From positions 1 through 64,000 of the forward strand of contig CAYXTO010000018.1 of NCBI GenBank assembly GCA_964468045.1: a stretch of 64,000 nucleotides of DNA, read 5' to 3'. The position numbers and the translations under genes were made by a program. Source of the stretch: JAWKXU01 sp964468045 (GTDB lineage: Bacteria > Pseudomonadota > Alphaproteobacteria > Sphingomonadales > Sphingomonadaceae). Position 1 is the first letter of the stretch; each line of letters starts with the position of its first letter. Of this stretch, positions 17,125 to 26,773 are shown piece by piece. The notes beneath the pieces were generated by a model. That model was not told the origin of the DNA. It worked only from the letters and a program-made list of their open reading frames with translations, and ran no database searches.

Positions 17125-17937
17125 CTATTTCTGGCATTTCGGGCACCACCAGGTGCTCCGTCCGCCCTGGGCGAAGCGTTCCACCGCTCCTCCGCAGGCG
17201 CAAGGCTGTCCTTCCCGGCCATAGACTCGCCAGTCCTTCGCGAAATAGCCGAGCTCGCCGTCGGGCTGGACATAATCGCGGATGGTGGAGCCGCCCGCCG
17301 CGATCGCTTCGGCCAGCACCGCCTTGATGGCGGGCACCAGCCGCTCCAGCGCGGCCCGGCTTATCCAGCCACCCGGCTTATCGGGCTTGATGCCGGCGCG
17401 GTGGAGCGCTTCGCAGACATAGATGTTGCCCAGGCCCGCCACGATCCGCTGGTCGAGCAGCAGCAGCTTGATCGCGGATTCGCGGCCCGCCAGCGCACGG
17501 TGCAGACCGGCGGCGTTGAATTCCTCCCCCAGCGGTTCCGGCCCCAGTGCGGCGAATGGCTGGAAGCTGTCGAGCGCCGCCGTGTCGACCAGATCGACCG
17601 AGCCGAACCGGCGGGGGTCGTTCAAGGCCAGCACATGGCCGGATGCCGTTTCGAGCAGCAGGTGATCGTGCTTGTCCGGCTGTTCAGGATCGACCCGCCA
17701 GCGCCCGCTCATCCCCAGGTGGAAGATCGCCGTGCTGTCCCGGTCGGTGTGGATCAGGCCGTATTTCGCGCGCCGGCCCAGGCCGGTGACGGTCGCGCCG
17801 GTCAGCGCCTGGACCAGCCCGGGCGGGAAGGGGCGGCGCAGGTCGGGGCGATTGATGCGTACGCTTGCCAGCCGTTCGCCGGCCAGGATGCGCGAGAGAC
17901 CCCGGACTGTGGTTTCGACTTCTGGCAACTCTGGCAT
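17125..17937 (-). CDS. mutM: Formamidopyrimidine-DNA glycosylase (Fpg)
   Basis: A 270-residue glycosylase/AP lyase excising 8-oxoguanine and formamidopyrimidines. The N-terminus MPELPEVETTVRGL carries the catalytic Pro and Glu; the H2TH region is LLLLDQRIVAGLGNIYVCEA; the C-terminal zinc finger ends WWCPKCQK. The first half of the finger reads PCACGG, a C-x-C rather than the usual C-x2-C spacing. Divergent from ubiE, as in many alphaproteobacteria. Confidence 0.96.
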   Translation of the reverse strand: MPELPEVETTVRGLSRILAGERLASVRINRPDLRRPFPPGLVQALTGATVTGLGRRAKYGLIHTDRDSTAIFHLGMSGRWRVDPEQPDKHDHLLLETASGHVLALNDPRRFGSVDLVDTAALDSFQPFAALGPEPLGEEFNAAGLHRALAGRESAIKLLLLDQRIVAGLGNIYVCEALHRAGIKPDKPGGWISRAALERLVPAIKAVLAEAIAAGGSTIRDYVQPDGELGYFAKDWRVYGREGQPCACGGAVERFAQGGRSTWWCPKCQK

Positions 17938-18076
17938 GGGTGCTTCCTATCCCGAGGTTGGAGCGGTGTCATCACGCGTCTGCGTGCGGTTGGTGCCGTT
18001 CTGTCCCGTTCAGGCCCCTTTATGGTTCATCAACCTAGAGCTTTGCCCGGCGCGCAATTGCCCCTAAAGCGCCCTC

Positions 18077-18808
18077 ATGACCGACAGTGTTTCCTTCGGC
18101 TACGAAGAGGTTAGCCCCCAGGAAAAGACCGCCCGGGTGGGCGAGGTCTTCTCCAGCGTCGCCCGCAAATACGACATCATGAACGATGCGATGTCGGGCG
18201 GGATGCATCGGCTCTGGAAGGACCGTTTCGTGCGCCGGGTGAAGCCGCGGCCGGGTGAGCAGATCCTCGATATGGCGGGCGGGACCGGCGATATCGCCTT
18301 TCGTCTGGCGGCGCGCGGGGCCATCGTGACGGTGGCGGACATCAACCAGGACATGCTGGATGTGGGGATCGAACGCGCGATGGATCGCGGGCTCGACAGC
18401 CTCGTCTGGTCCCGCCAGAACGCGGAGAAACTGTCGTTCCCGGACCGCTTCTTCGATGCCTATACCATCGCCTTCGGTATCAGGAACGTCACCCATATCG
18501 AGAATGCGCTGGCCGAGGCTTTCCGCGTTCTGCGCCATGGCGGGCGCTTCTTCTGCCTTGAGTTTTCGACCACCCAGTGGCCGGGATTCAAGGAAGCCTA
18601 CGATCTTTATTCGCATCGGCTGGTGCCCCGCATGGGCCAGGCGATCGCGGGGGATGCCGATTCCTACCGCTACCTGATCGAATCCATTCGGCGCTTCCCG
18701 ACCATGCCGCAATTTGAGGCGATGATCGCGCGGGCCGGGTTCGGGCGGACCCGTGTCGAGCCGATCATCGGCGGGCTGGTGGCGATTCATTCCGGCTGGA
18801 AGATCTGA
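18077..18808 (+). CDS. ubiE: Ubiquinone/menaquinone C-methyltransferase UbiE
   Basis: A 243-residue SAM-dependent methyltransferase that methylates the benzoquinol ring in ubiquinone synthesis. Family signatures YDIMNDAMSGGMHRLWKDR, the SAM-binding DMAGGTGDIAFRLAARG and RVLRHGGRFFCLEFS are all present, with YRYLIESIRRFP towards the end. Followed four bases on by ubiB, so the pair forms an operon for quinone biosynthesis. Confidence 0.96.
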   Translation: MTDSVSFGYEEVSPQEKTARVGEVFSSVARKYDIMNDAMSGGMHRLWKDRFVRRVKPRPGEQILDMAGGTGDIAFRLAARGAIVTVADINQDMLDVGIERAMDRGLDSLVWSRQNAEKLSFPDRFFDAYTIAFGIRNVTHIENALAEAFRVLRHGGRFFCLEFSTTQWPGFKEAYDLYSHRLVPRMGQAIAGDADSYRYLIESIRRFPTMPQFEAMIARAGFGRTRVEPIIGGLVAIHSGWKI

Positions 18809-18812
18809 GGAC

Positions 18813-20366
18813 GTGACCGGTCCAGCGATGCATATCCTGCGCCTTCTGAAATGGGGGCGCACTCTCGCCAGGCATGGGGCGCTGCGCGGGATAGAGCGCG
18901 ATCCCAATACCCCGCCGCAGGTCCGCCGGCTGGCGCGGGTCGCCCGCTTCGGGACATTCCAGCCCGTTGTTCCGGATTATGCCGGTGCGTTCCAGAATAT
19001 CGGTCCCGCGGCGATCAAGCTGGGCCAGACATTGGCGACAAGACCGGATCTGGTGGGCGACGAGGCCGCACGGAACCTGCTTTTGCTGCAGGACAGCCTG
19101 CCGCCGGTCCCGTTCGCGGCAATCCGGCAGGAAATCGAACGCAGCTTCGGGCGTCCGCTGGAAGACCTGTTCCTGTCGATCGATCCGGACCCGGTCGGCG
19201 CCGCTTCGATCGCGCAGGTCCATCGCGCTGTCACCAGCGAGGGCCGGGACGTGGCGGTGAAGGTGCTGCGGCCCGGCATAAGGGAGCGTTTTGCCCGCGA
19301 TATCGCGACCTATGAATGGGCGGCCGCGCATCTCGAGGCGCTGGGTGGAGAGGCGGAGCGGCTGCGGCCCCGCCTCACCATCGCGAACTTCAAGCGCTGG
19401 ACCAACCGGGAGCTCGACCTGCGGCGGGAAGCGGCCTCGGCCAGCGAGCTGGACGGGGCGATGAAGGGATTCGAGGGATATGCCATTCCTTCGATCGACT
19501 GGGATCGCACTAACGGCCGGGTGATGACGATCGAATGGATCGACGGCATCAAGATCAGCGATACGGAAGCGCTGAAGGCCGCGGGGCATGACCTGCCTGT
19601 CCTGGCGAGCCGTCTGGTCCTGGCCTTCCTGACCCAGGCAATCAGCGCCGGTTTCTTCCATGCCGACATGCATCAGGGCAATCTGTTCGTGCGCCCCGAT
19701 GGCACGATCGTGGCCATCGATTTCGGCATCATGGGCCGGATCGACAAGCGCGCGCGGCAATGGCTGGCCGAAATCCTCTATGGCCTCACCACGGGCGATT
19801 ACCGGCGGGTCGCGGAGATCCATTTCGAGGCGCAATATGTGCCGTCCTACCATTCGGTCGACGAATTCGCGACCGCCTTGCGGGCGGTGGGCGAGCCGAT
19901 GCGCGGCAAGCCGGTCAGCGAATTGTCCGTCGGCCAGATGCTGGACGGGCTGTTCGCCATCACCCGCGATTTCGACATGCAGACCCAGCCCCATCTGCTG
20001 CTGCTGCAGAAGACCATGGTGATGGTGGAGGGCATCGCGACCCAGCTCGATCCCCGAATCAATATGTGGGACGTGTCCGCGCCTTACGTGCGGGCCTGGA
20101 TTCGCGATGAGTTGGGGCCGGAAGCGGCGCTGGCCGATCGCCTGCGCGAAGACACCAGGACCCTGCTGCGGATTCCGGATCTTATCCGTCGTCTGGAGGA
20201 GAGGTTCCCGCCCCGGGGCGGCGCCCCCGATCCCCCGCCCTTGCCCCATGTTCCGCTGATGTGGGAATCGCGCGCGCGCAGGAGCGCGGTCTGGGCAGGC
20301 TATCTGCTTTCGGCACTGGCAGGCGCAGGAATTGTCGCGCTGGCCGGCCGTCTGGAATGGCTTTAG
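18813..20366 (+). CDS. ubiB: UbiB atypical kinase-like protein, ubiquinone biosynthesis
   Basis: A protein of about 517 residues of the ABC1/ADCK family, an ATPase that supports the membrane complex making ubiquinone. Markers: KLGQTLATRPDLVGDEAAR (the KxGQ motif), VGAASIAQVHRA, AVKVLRPG, HADMHQGNLFV (catalytic loop) and IDFGIMGR. The C-terminus has a hydrophobic anchor (YLLSALAGAGIVALAG). I take GTG 18813, preceded by CTGAGG; ATG 18828 is an equally plausible start. Co-transcribed with ubiE. Confidence 0.94.
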   Translation: MTGPAMHILRLLKWGRTLARHGALRGIERDPNTPPQVRRLARVARFGTFQPVVPDYAGAFQNIGPAAIKLGQTLATRPDLVGDEAARNLLLLQDSLPPVPFAAIRQEIERSFGRPLEDLFLSIDPDPVGAASIAQVHRAVTSEGRDVAVKVLRPGIRERFARDIATYEWAAAHLEALGGEAERLRPRLTIANFKRWTNRELDLRREAASASELDGAMKGFEGYAIPSIDWDRTNGRVMTIEWIDGIKISDTEALKAAGHDLPVLASRLVLAFLTQAISAGFFHADMHQGNLFVRPDGTIVAIDFGIMGRIDKRARQWLAEILYGLTTGDYRRVAEIHFEAQYVPSYHSVDEFATALRAVGEPMRGKPVSELSVGQMLDGLFAITRDFDMQTQPHLLLLQKTMVMVEGIATQLDPRINMWDVSAPYVRAWIRDELGPEAALADRLREDTRTLLRIPDLIRRLEERFPPRGGAPDPPPLPHVPLMWESRARRSAVWAGYLLSALAGAGIVALAGRLEWL

Positions 20367-20397
20367 GAGCCGGTGCCTGCGGTGGATGGGCCGCAGT

Positions 20398-20796
20398 CTA
20401 TTCCCCAACATCCTGCACGCGGTGATGCGGCAGCAGGTTGCGGGCGACCATCAGCAGGACGAAAATCGCCGCTTCGATCAGGATCGGGCGATAGAACCCC
20501 AGGAAAGCGCCGTCTGTCGCCGCGCTGACCAGCCTGCCGATGATCGCCAGCCCCATCATGATCGCGGGGACGAGCAGAATATCCCCACTGCGCTTCCAGG
20601 CGCCCCACATCATGCAGATCCCGGCGACGCCGAAGAAGGACAGCAGATCGGCGCGCAGCGTTGCGCTGCCAAGAGGATTGGTGGCGGCAAGGCCCAGGGT
20701 GGCGGCGGTTTCAACCGGTTGCAGCAGGAAGCCGAGGCCGAACAGGATGAAGAACAATCCGCTGGCAAAGATGAGTGCGGTCAGCACAAGTCGCAT
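20398..20796 (-). CDS. DUF4345-type small integral membrane protein
   Basis: A 132-residue protein with four predicted membrane helices. The segment ATNPLGSATLRADLLSFFG between helices one and two is the part I recognise as DUF4345. Function unknown. It sits between ubiB (convergent) and coaBC (divergent) with short gaps, and its own promoter must lie in the 100 bases shared with coaBC. Confidence 0.75.
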   Translation of the reverse strand: MRLVLTALIFASGLFFILFGLGFLLQPVETAATLGLAATNPLGSATLRADLLSFFGVAGICMMWGAWKRSGDILLVPAIMMGLAIIGRLVSAATDGAFLGFYRPILIEAAIFVLLMVARNLLPHHRVQDVGE

Positions 20797-20892
20797 GATG
20801 AGAACCCCTCCTGGTTGAAGAAAAATACTCGGCCTTTAACCATGTTAAGTAAAGCGGTTGCGTGAATTGCCGCGCCACTGCAAAAACCCGTC

Positions 20893-22500
20893 ATGGCAAC
20901 GCCACGTATCCTTCTCGTCGTCGGCGGCGGCATCGCCGCTTACAAGACGTGCGAACTGGTCCGCACCATCCGCAGGGACGGGGGCATCGTCACCTGCGTT
21001 CTGACCGAAGCGGGCACGCAGTTCGTCACCCCCATGACTCTTGCGGCGCTCAGCGAGAACCCGGTCTACACCACCTTGTGGGATCTCAAGAACGAGGTCG
21101 AGATGGGCCATATCCAACTGAGCCGCCAGGCCGATCTGGTGGTGGTATGCCCGGCCACGGCGGACTTGCTGGCCAAGATGGCGAGCGGCATCGCCGACGA
21201 TCTGGCGACGACGCTGCTGCTTGCCACCGACAAGCCGGTCTTCGCGGTGCCGGCGATGAATGTCCGTATGTGGCAGCATGAGGCGACCGAACGGAATGTC
21301 GACCGGCTGCGCCGTGCCGGAGTGGCCGTGATGCAGCCCGATGTCGGCCCCATGGCCTGTGGCGAATTCGGCCCCGGTCGCCTGCCCGAGCCGGACGCGG
21401 TCTGGAACGCGATCCGGGAAATGCTGGGGCTGGGCGCGGTTGCCCTGTCTGGCGGGTCCGACAGGATCGAGAGGCTTGAGCCGGAGGAGGACGAACCTCG
21501 AAGCGAAGGCAGGCTTGGCCTCGGGAGCCTGCTGGCCTCAATCATTCCGCGCCGCGCGCCCCGCGTCGAGGATGTGGCGGAGGAGTTCGAGCCGATGCCG
21601 CCGTGGCCCGAAGGCCCGGAAGAATTGCCGCCCTTGCTCCCGCAGGACGCTGACGCCTCGCTTCCGGAAGATATGCCGTCCGGGCTCTTGCTGGTGAAGA
21701 AGGGCGCCGCCAAGGGCGCTCCGCCGACAGATCCGCAAGCAATCAATCATGAAATCGACCCGGATCAGGCTCCGCCCGAGACCCTGGAAGGCGATGCCGT
21801 GCCGCCGCTTGAAGATCCGCTGGACGGGCAGCCCGATTTCATCACCGAGCCGGAGCATCGCCCGCTGTTCGGCAAGCATGTGCTGGTTACGGCTGGCCCG
21901 ACCCACGAGCCGATCGATCCGGTGCGGTACATTGCGAATCGTTCCTCCGGCAAGCAGGGCTTCGCCATTGCCGAAGCCGCCGCGGCGGCTGGCGCGCGCG
22001 TCACTTTGGTGTCGGGTCCGGTGATTTTGCCGACCCCGCCGGGGGTTGACAGGGTGGACGTCGAAACCGCCCGTGAAATGGCCGATGTCGTGAAGCGCAG
22101 CTTGCCGGCGGACGTGGCGATCATGGTCGCCGCAGTGGCGGACTGGCGGACGATGGAGGTGTCGCAAACCAAGATGAAGAAGCGGCAATCGGCCCCCCCA
22201 GCCCTGCGGTTGACCGAGAATCCCGATATTCTCGCCAATGTGGCCACCGCCACCAAGCGGCCGAAGCTGGTCGTGGGATTTGCCGCGGAAACCGACGATG
22301 TGATCGAGAACGCCAAATCCAAGCGCAAGCGCAAGGGGGCGGATTGGATCGTCGCCAACGATGTGTCGGGAGACGTGATGGGCGGAACGCACAACCGCGT
22401 GCATATCGTTACCGAGCACGATGTCGAGAGCTGGGAAGACCTGCCCAAGGAGGATGTCGCCCGCAAGCTGGTGGAGAAGATTGCAGATGCGCTGGCCTGA
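20893..22500 (+). CDS. coaBC: Bifunctional phosphopantothenoylcysteine decarboxylase/synthetase with a long linker
   Basis: A 535-residue enzyme for two steps of coenzyme A synthesis. The CoaC part (1-180) binds FMN and shows the active His in EMGHIQLSRQADLVVVCPAT, the PAMNVRMW motif and the clamp CGEFGPGRLPEPD. The CoaB part starts near residue 325 with GKHVLVTAGPTHEPID and RYIANRSSGKQGFAIAEAAA. Between them lies an insertion of roughly 120-140 residues rich in Glu, Asp and Pro, absent from standard CoaBC of about 400 residues. The dut gene begins inside its last codons. Confidence 0.93.
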   Translation: MATPRILLVVGGGIAAYKTCELVRTIRRDGGIVTCVLTEAGTQFVTPMTLAALSENPVYTTLWDLKNEVEMGHIQLSRQADLVVVCPATADLLAKMASGIADDLATTLLLATDKPVFAVPAMNVRMWQHEATERNVDRLRRAGVAVMQPDVGPMACGEFGPGRLPEPDAVWNAIREMLGLGAVALSGGSDRIERLEPEEDEPRSEGRLGLGSLLASIIPRRAPRVEDVAEEFEPMPPWPEGPEELPPLLPQDADASLPEDMPSGLLLVKKGAAKGAPPTDPQAINHEIDPDQAPPETLEGDAVPPLEDPLDGQPDFITEPEHRPLFGKHVLVTAGPTHEPIDPVRYIANRSSGKQGFAIAEAAAAAGARVTLVSGPVILPTPPGVDRVDVETAREMADVVKRSLPADVAIMVAAVADWRTMEVSQTKMKKRQSAPPALRLTENPDILANVATATKRPKLVVGFAAETDDVIENAKSKRKRKGADWIVANDVSGDVMGGTHNRVHIVTEHDVESWEDLPKEDVARKLVEKIADALA

Positions 22501-22951
22501 TCCTGTCCCGGTCAAGGTGTGCCGCCTCCCGCATGGGGAAGGGCTGGCATTGCCCGGCTATGCCACCGAGGGCGCGGCGGGAATGGATGTGCTGGCGGCG
22601 GAGGATGTGACTCTGCCTTCGGGCGGGCGCCACGCTGTCGCCACAGGGATCGCCATGGCTATTCCGGAAGGATTCGAGATCCAGGTGCGGCCTCGCTCCG
22701 GCCTCGCCTTGAAGCACGGAATCAGCTTGCCCAATACCCCGGGCACCATCGATTCCGATTATCGTGGCGAATTGAAGATCATCATGATCAACCACGGCGC
22801 GGAAGAGTTCGCGATTCGCCGGGGGGACCGGATCGCCCAACTCGTTCTCGCGCCGCTGGTGCGGGCGGGCTGGATGGAAGTCGAGAATCTCGACGAAACC
22901 GCACGCGGCGTGGGCGGGTTCGGCTCCACCGGCGGGCACGAAAAGCTGTAA
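22487..22951 (+). CDS. dut: Deoxyuridine 5'-triphosphate nucleotidohydrolase
   Basis: A 154-residue trimeric dUTPase that hydrolyses dUTP to dUMP, keeping uracil out of DNA. All five motifs are visible: GAAGMDVLAAED, RPRSGLALKHG, GTIDSDYRGELK, GDRIAQLVL and RGVGGFGSTG. Start at ATG 22487, overlapping the coaBC stop by 14 bases, suggesting translational coupling. coaBC-dut adjacency is widespread. Confidence 0.95.
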   Translation: MRWPDPVPVKVCRLPHGEGLALPGYATEGAAGMDVLAAEDVTLPSGGRHAVATGIAMAIPEGFEIQVRPRSGLALKHGISLPNTPGTIDSDYRGELKIIMINHGAEEFAIRRGDRIAQLVLAPLVRAGWMEVENLDETARGVGGFGSTGGHEKL

Positions 22952-22966
22952 CCCTGGGCTTGATGC

Positions 22967-22995
22967 AAAAAAAGCGGAGCCGCTGCCGGCTCCGC
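22967..22995 (-). terminator. Rho-independent terminator for the DUF4136 gene
   Basis: GCGGAGCCG (22974-22982) and CGGCTCCGC (22987-22995) form a perfect 9-bp stem with a four-base loop, and on the minus strand it is followed by seven T residues. It also lies just past the dut stop and could act weakly on that strand. Confidence 0.85.
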
Positions 22996-23020
22996 CCCAT
23001 CCATGGAAATCATCGCAGGA

Positions 23021-23701
23021 TCAGTTCACCCGCTTAACCGTGGTCTTTTCCGGAGCGATGCTGATGCGCACCGTCTCCCCGGAATTGCCGGGGAAGTCGG
23101 TGAACATCGCCTCGACCAGGTTCGGCACCAGATACTGGAGCCGGTTCGAGGTCGAGAGCGCCTGGGCCTTGCCTTCGAACAGGCGCTTGCCGTCCGCTGC
23201 CCGATCGATCTTCAGATCGATTCCGCTGGTATAGACGGTGTAGCTGCGCACGTCGGAACCGCCGAACCACGGATCATGGAAGCCGTATCCCCACGGGCGG
23301 GAATAGTAGCCCGGCCAGTAGCCATAGGAACGATAGCCGTACCAGGGCGAGTAGAACGGATCACGGTAGAAGCCGGTGCTCTGCACCTTTTCACGACCGT
23401 TATCGACGCCATAGTCGAAGCGCACCAGCAAGCTCGCCTTGTCGGGCGTGGTTTCGGTGTATCCGAGCCGAAGCAGTTGCTGGTCCACCAATTCGGCATA
23501 TTGGGAAAATTCCAGCCCGCCGGAAAGCGCCGGATCATCGGCGACCACTGCGAAGGTCTGGCCCTGAGGAGCAGGCAACTGGCTTTCAAAACGGGACACA
23601 TCCGCCTTGAACGGAGTGGTGCAGGCGGCGAGGCTGGCAAGCAGCAGAGGTATCGCTGCCATTGCCATGCGGCGAGCCGGCCTCTTGTATCTTGTAGTCA
23701 T
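23021..23701 (-). CDS. DUF4136 lipoprotein
   Basis: A 226-residue exported lipoprotein: start MTTRYKRPARRMAMAA, lipobox near LASLAACTT. The mature part carries the DUF4136 pattern (FAVVADDPALSGGLEFSQYAELVDQQLLRLGY, then RIDLKIDRAADGKRLFEG-like text near the end). A central segment is very rich in Tyr, Gly, Pro and Trp (FYRDPFYSPWYGYRSYGYW and onward), probably a flexible surface loop. Function unknown. Has its own terminator. Confidence 0.8.
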   Translation of the reverse strand: MTTRYKRPARRMAMAAIPLLLASLAACTTPFKADVSRFESQLPAPQGQTFAVVADDPALSGGLEFSQYAELVDQQLLRLGYTETTPDKASLLVRFDYGVDNGREKVQSTGFYRDPFYSPWYGYRSYGYWPGYYSRPWGYGFHDPWFGGSDVRSYTVYTSGIDLKIDRAADGKRLFEGKAQALSTSNRLQYLVPNLVEAMFTDFPGNSGETVRISIAPEKTTVKRVN

Positions 23702-23844
23702 GGCAATCTCTCCGAGCCAAAATCGAAAGTGGCGTCCCGCCTGGAACACGGCGCAATGCCACCATGGTTGAAGAGTGCAATAAACGAGACCGGCTGAATA
23801 GGGCTTGAACGAGATTTGATGAAAAATATTTCTAAATCAATGTT

Positions 23845-24873
23845 CTATCCGCGAACCAGTCCCAGCGCGCGATAGGCCTCGGCCAGGGTTGGCGAAGCGA
23901 TCTCCCGCGCCTTCGCGGCGCCCCGCGCAAGAATCGCCCCCAATTCCTCCCGATCTGCCTTCAGTTCCCGGAAGCGGGCGGAAATCGGCCCAAGCGTTTC
24001 GGCCAGCAATTCGCCAAGCGCGGGCTTGAAGGAGCCGAAACCCTGTCCGCCGAATTCGGCCAGCACATCTTCCACCCCGCTGCCGGCGACGGCGGCATAG
24101 ATCGTCACGAGGTTGAGCGCTTCGGGCCTGCCTTCCAGCCCTGCCGTTTCGGAAGGCAGCGGTTCGGGGTCGGTCTTCGCCTTCTTTACCTTCTTCATGA
24201 TCTCGTCGGCATCGTCGATCAGGTTGATGCGGCTCATGTCCGATGGATCGGACTTGCTCATCTTCGCCGTTCCATCGCGCAGGCTCATGATACGGGCGGC
24301 CTCAGGCGGAGTGATCGGATCGGGCAGGGTGAATATGTCCTCTCCGTCACCGAAGTCATTGTTGAATTTCTGCGCGATGTCGCGCGCCAGTTCGAGGTGC
24401 TGCTTCTGGTCCTCGCCCACCGGCACGTGGGTCGCCTGGTACAGCAACACATCGGCGGCCTGCAGCACGGGATAGGTGTAGAGCGCGGCGCTGGCGCCTT
24501 CGCGGTTCTTGCCGGACTTGTCCTTGAACTGCGTCATCCGGTTCAGCCAGCCGAGCCGGGCGGTGCCGTTGAGCAGCCATTGCAGTTCCGCATGGGCCGG
24601 AACCTGCGCCTGGTTGAACAGGATCGACCGATCCGGATCGATGCCGCAGGCGACCAGTGCGCCGGCCATCTCCAGCGTGGCGGCATGCAATTCGGCGGGC
24701 ACATGCGGCATGGAAATGGCGTGCAGATCGGCCAGGAAGAACAGGCACTGCCCGCCGCCGGCCATATCATCCTGCATCCGCGCCCAGTTGCGGATCGCCC
24801 CCAGGTAATTGCCGAGGTGGAGATTGCCAGTGGGCTGGATGCCGGAAACGACTCGCATGGATTGAACCTTCAT
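23845..24873 (-). CDS. trpS: Tryptophanyl-tRNA synthetase
   Basis: A 342-residue class Ic synthetase charging tRNA-Trp. The HIGH-type motif is PTGNLHLGNYLGAI at residue about 14, and the KMSKS loop is AKMSKSDPSD. AMP-binding GEDQKQHLELARDIA is also intact. Start MKVQSMRVVSG; MRVVSG five codons later is an alternative. Lies downstream of murJ with a gap of about 190 bases that shows no other gene. Confidence 0.96.
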   Translation of the reverse strand: MKVQSMRVVSGIQPTGNLHLGNYLGAIRNWARMQDDMAGGGQCLFFLADLHAISMPHVPAELHAATLEMAGALVACGIDPDRSILFNQAQVPAHAELQWLLNGTARLGWLNRMTQFKDKSGKNREGASAALYTYPVLQAADVLLYQATHVPVGEDQKQHLELARDIAQKFNNDFGDGEDIFTLPDPITPPEAARIMSLRDGTAKMSKSDPSDMSRINLIDDADEIMKKVKKAKTDPEPLPSETAGLEGRPEALNLVTIYAAVAGSGVEDVLAEFGGQGFGSFKPALGELLAETLGPISARFRELKADREELGAILARGAAKAREIASPTLAEAYRALGLVRG

Positions 24874-25065
24874 GATGGGAACGATTTTCTAGGATGTCCG
24901 TCACGCCCGGACATGGGCGGAAATGATCAGCGCGCGGGGCGCGATGCCGCACGCCATCGCCAGGTCTCGCCATGGGCGCACCGATGCGGGCGGCTCGGAA
25001 AGCTGATACGGAGTGAGGAGCGTTCCATGGCGGCCGCATACCATAAATTGCGCGGCGTGGAAGCC

Positions 25066-26658
25066 TTACTCCGCCTTGTCGGCCGGCCTGGCATTACGGC
25101 GCCGGCGAAGCTGGGCAATCAGATCCTTGTCGAGAGCCCCGATCATCCAGGCCACCGCGAAGAAGGTGACCAGCCCGATCGTCACGAGTGCGCCGAGCGA
25201 CCAGACACGGTGGATCACATGGCTTCCGTAATAGGGCGTCATCAGCGGCATCACGAGCGCGAGCGCACCGGCCATGGCCCCGGTCGCGACAAGTTGGCGC
25301 AGCACCTTGCCGCCCAGCCTGCCTGTCGCGTGATACCAGCCGCGCCAGTGAAGCAGGCTGTAGAGCAGCAGTACATTCAGCGTTGCCGTGAAGGCCGTGG
25401 CGCCCGCCAGCCCGACGATGCCGAAGCGCGGCACCACGATGAAATTGATGCCGATATTTACGATCAGCGCAAAGGCGGCGACCCAGACTGGGGTGCGCGT
25501 GTCTTCGCGGCTGAAGAAAGCGGGCTGGAACACTTTTACCAGCACATAGGAGGGCAGGCCCGCGACAAGAGCGATCACGATATCGGACATGATCGCACCA
25601 TCCGCGAGCGTCATCTTGCCGCCGACGAAGAAAGCGGTGACGAAGGCCGGGGCGCAGACCGCCAGCGCCGCCGCGGCGGGCAGAGTCAGCAGCAGGGCCA
25701 TTTCCACCGCATTGGTCTGCAGCCGGTGCGCTTCGGCGTTATTGTCGGTCTGGATATGGCGGGCGAGCATCGGCAGGATTGCGGTGCCCAGCGCGATGCC
25801 GACAATCCCGAGCGGCATCTGGTTCAGCCGGTCGGCATATTTGAGCAGCGTCAGCGATCCCTGCGGCAGCGAGGTGGCGAAGAAAGTGTCGACGAACTGG
25901 CTGATCTGGTAGATGCCCGCGCCGAATGTCGCAGGCAGGATCAGCAGGCCCAGCCGCTTCACCTCCGGCGTGAGGCGGGGCATATGGAGATGCAGGCGGA
26001 TACCGGTTTCGCGGGCCGCCCACCACAGATAGCCGAGCTGGGCGACTCCGGCCAGCGCCACGGAAATGGCGAGCGCCAGCACGACGATCCGGTCATTGCC
26101 GCTATCGCCGCGCAGGTACCAGCCGGCAATGATGCCGCTGATCAGCACGATATTGAGCAGGACGGGCGCGAAGGCGCCCGGCCCGAAGCGGGAGCGGGCA
26201 TTGAGCAGGCCCGAGAGCATCGCCACGAGGCTCACGAGCATCAGATAGGGGAAAGTGATCCGGCTGAGCAGCACGGATAGCTCGAACTTGCCCGGAACTT
26301 GCTGGAAATCGCTGGCAAGCAGCCAGACGATGCCCGGCATCGCGATCATCGCCAGGGCGCTGAAACCCAGCAGCACCCAGACGAACACCGCCAGCACGTC
26401 ATCGGCGAAGCGCGCGGCCGCTTCCTCCCCGCCTTCGCCGTGCAACGCCCGGCTGTAGAGCGGGACGAAGGCGACGGAGAACGCGCCTTCCGCAAACAGG
26501 CGCCGGAACGTGTTGGGCAGGATGAAGGCGAGCTGGAACGCGTCCGCCGCCATGCCTGCGCCGAGCACGCGCGCCATCAGCATGTCGCGCGCGAACCCGA
26601 ACACCCGGCTGATCGCGGTCAGGCCGCCGATCGTCCCGACGTTGCGAACGAGGCTCAC
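25066..26658 (-). CDS. murJ: Lipid II flippase MurJ (MviN)
   Basis: A 530-residue MOP-superfamily transporter that moves lipid II across the inner membrane for peptidoglycan synthesis. About 14 membrane helices; the N-terminal MSLVRNVGTIGGLTAISRVFGFARD and AFQLAFILPNTFRRLFAEGAFSVAF are diagnostic. Basic residues typical of the central cavity are present. It follows secB on the same strand after 115 bases. Essential for growth in most Gram-negatives. Confidence 0.95.
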   Translation of the reverse strand: MSLVRNVGTIGGLTAISRVFGFARDMLMARVLGAGMAADAFQLAFILPNTFRRLFAEGAFSVAFVPLYSRALHGEGGEEAAARFADDVLAVFVWVLLGFSALAMIAMPGIVWLLASDFQQVPGKFELSVLLSRITFPYLMLVSLVAMLSGLLNARSRFGPGAFAPVLLNIVLISGIIAGWYLRGDSGNDRIVVLALAISVALAGVAQLGYLWWAARETGIRLHLHMPRLTPEVKRLGLLILPATFGAGIYQISQFVDTFFATSLPQGSLTLLKYADRLNQMPLGIVGIALGTAILPMLARHIQTDNNAEAHRLQTNAVEMALLLTLPAAAALAVCAPAFVTAFFVGGKMTLADGAIMSDIVIALVAGLPSYVLVKVFQPAFFSREDTRTPVWVAAFALIVNIGINFIVVPRFGIVGLAGATAFTATLNVLLLYSLLHWRGWYHATGRLGGKVLRQLVATGAMAGALALVMPLMTPYYGSHVIHRVWSLGALVTIGLVTFFAVAWMIGALDKDLIAQLRRRRNARPADKAE

Positions 26659-26773
26659 GAAGCCGCGCTCCGTTCGTGCTGGGCATATCGAAGCATGGCC
26701 GCAGTATCTGGCCGCCCTTCGGCAAGCTCAGGGCGAGCAGGCAAATTGCGCACGGCTCGCGCCGCTCTTTTCG

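Noticed and set aside
24397..26280. 627-residue frame antisense to trpS and murJ
   Set aside because: A shadow of two well-supported genes.
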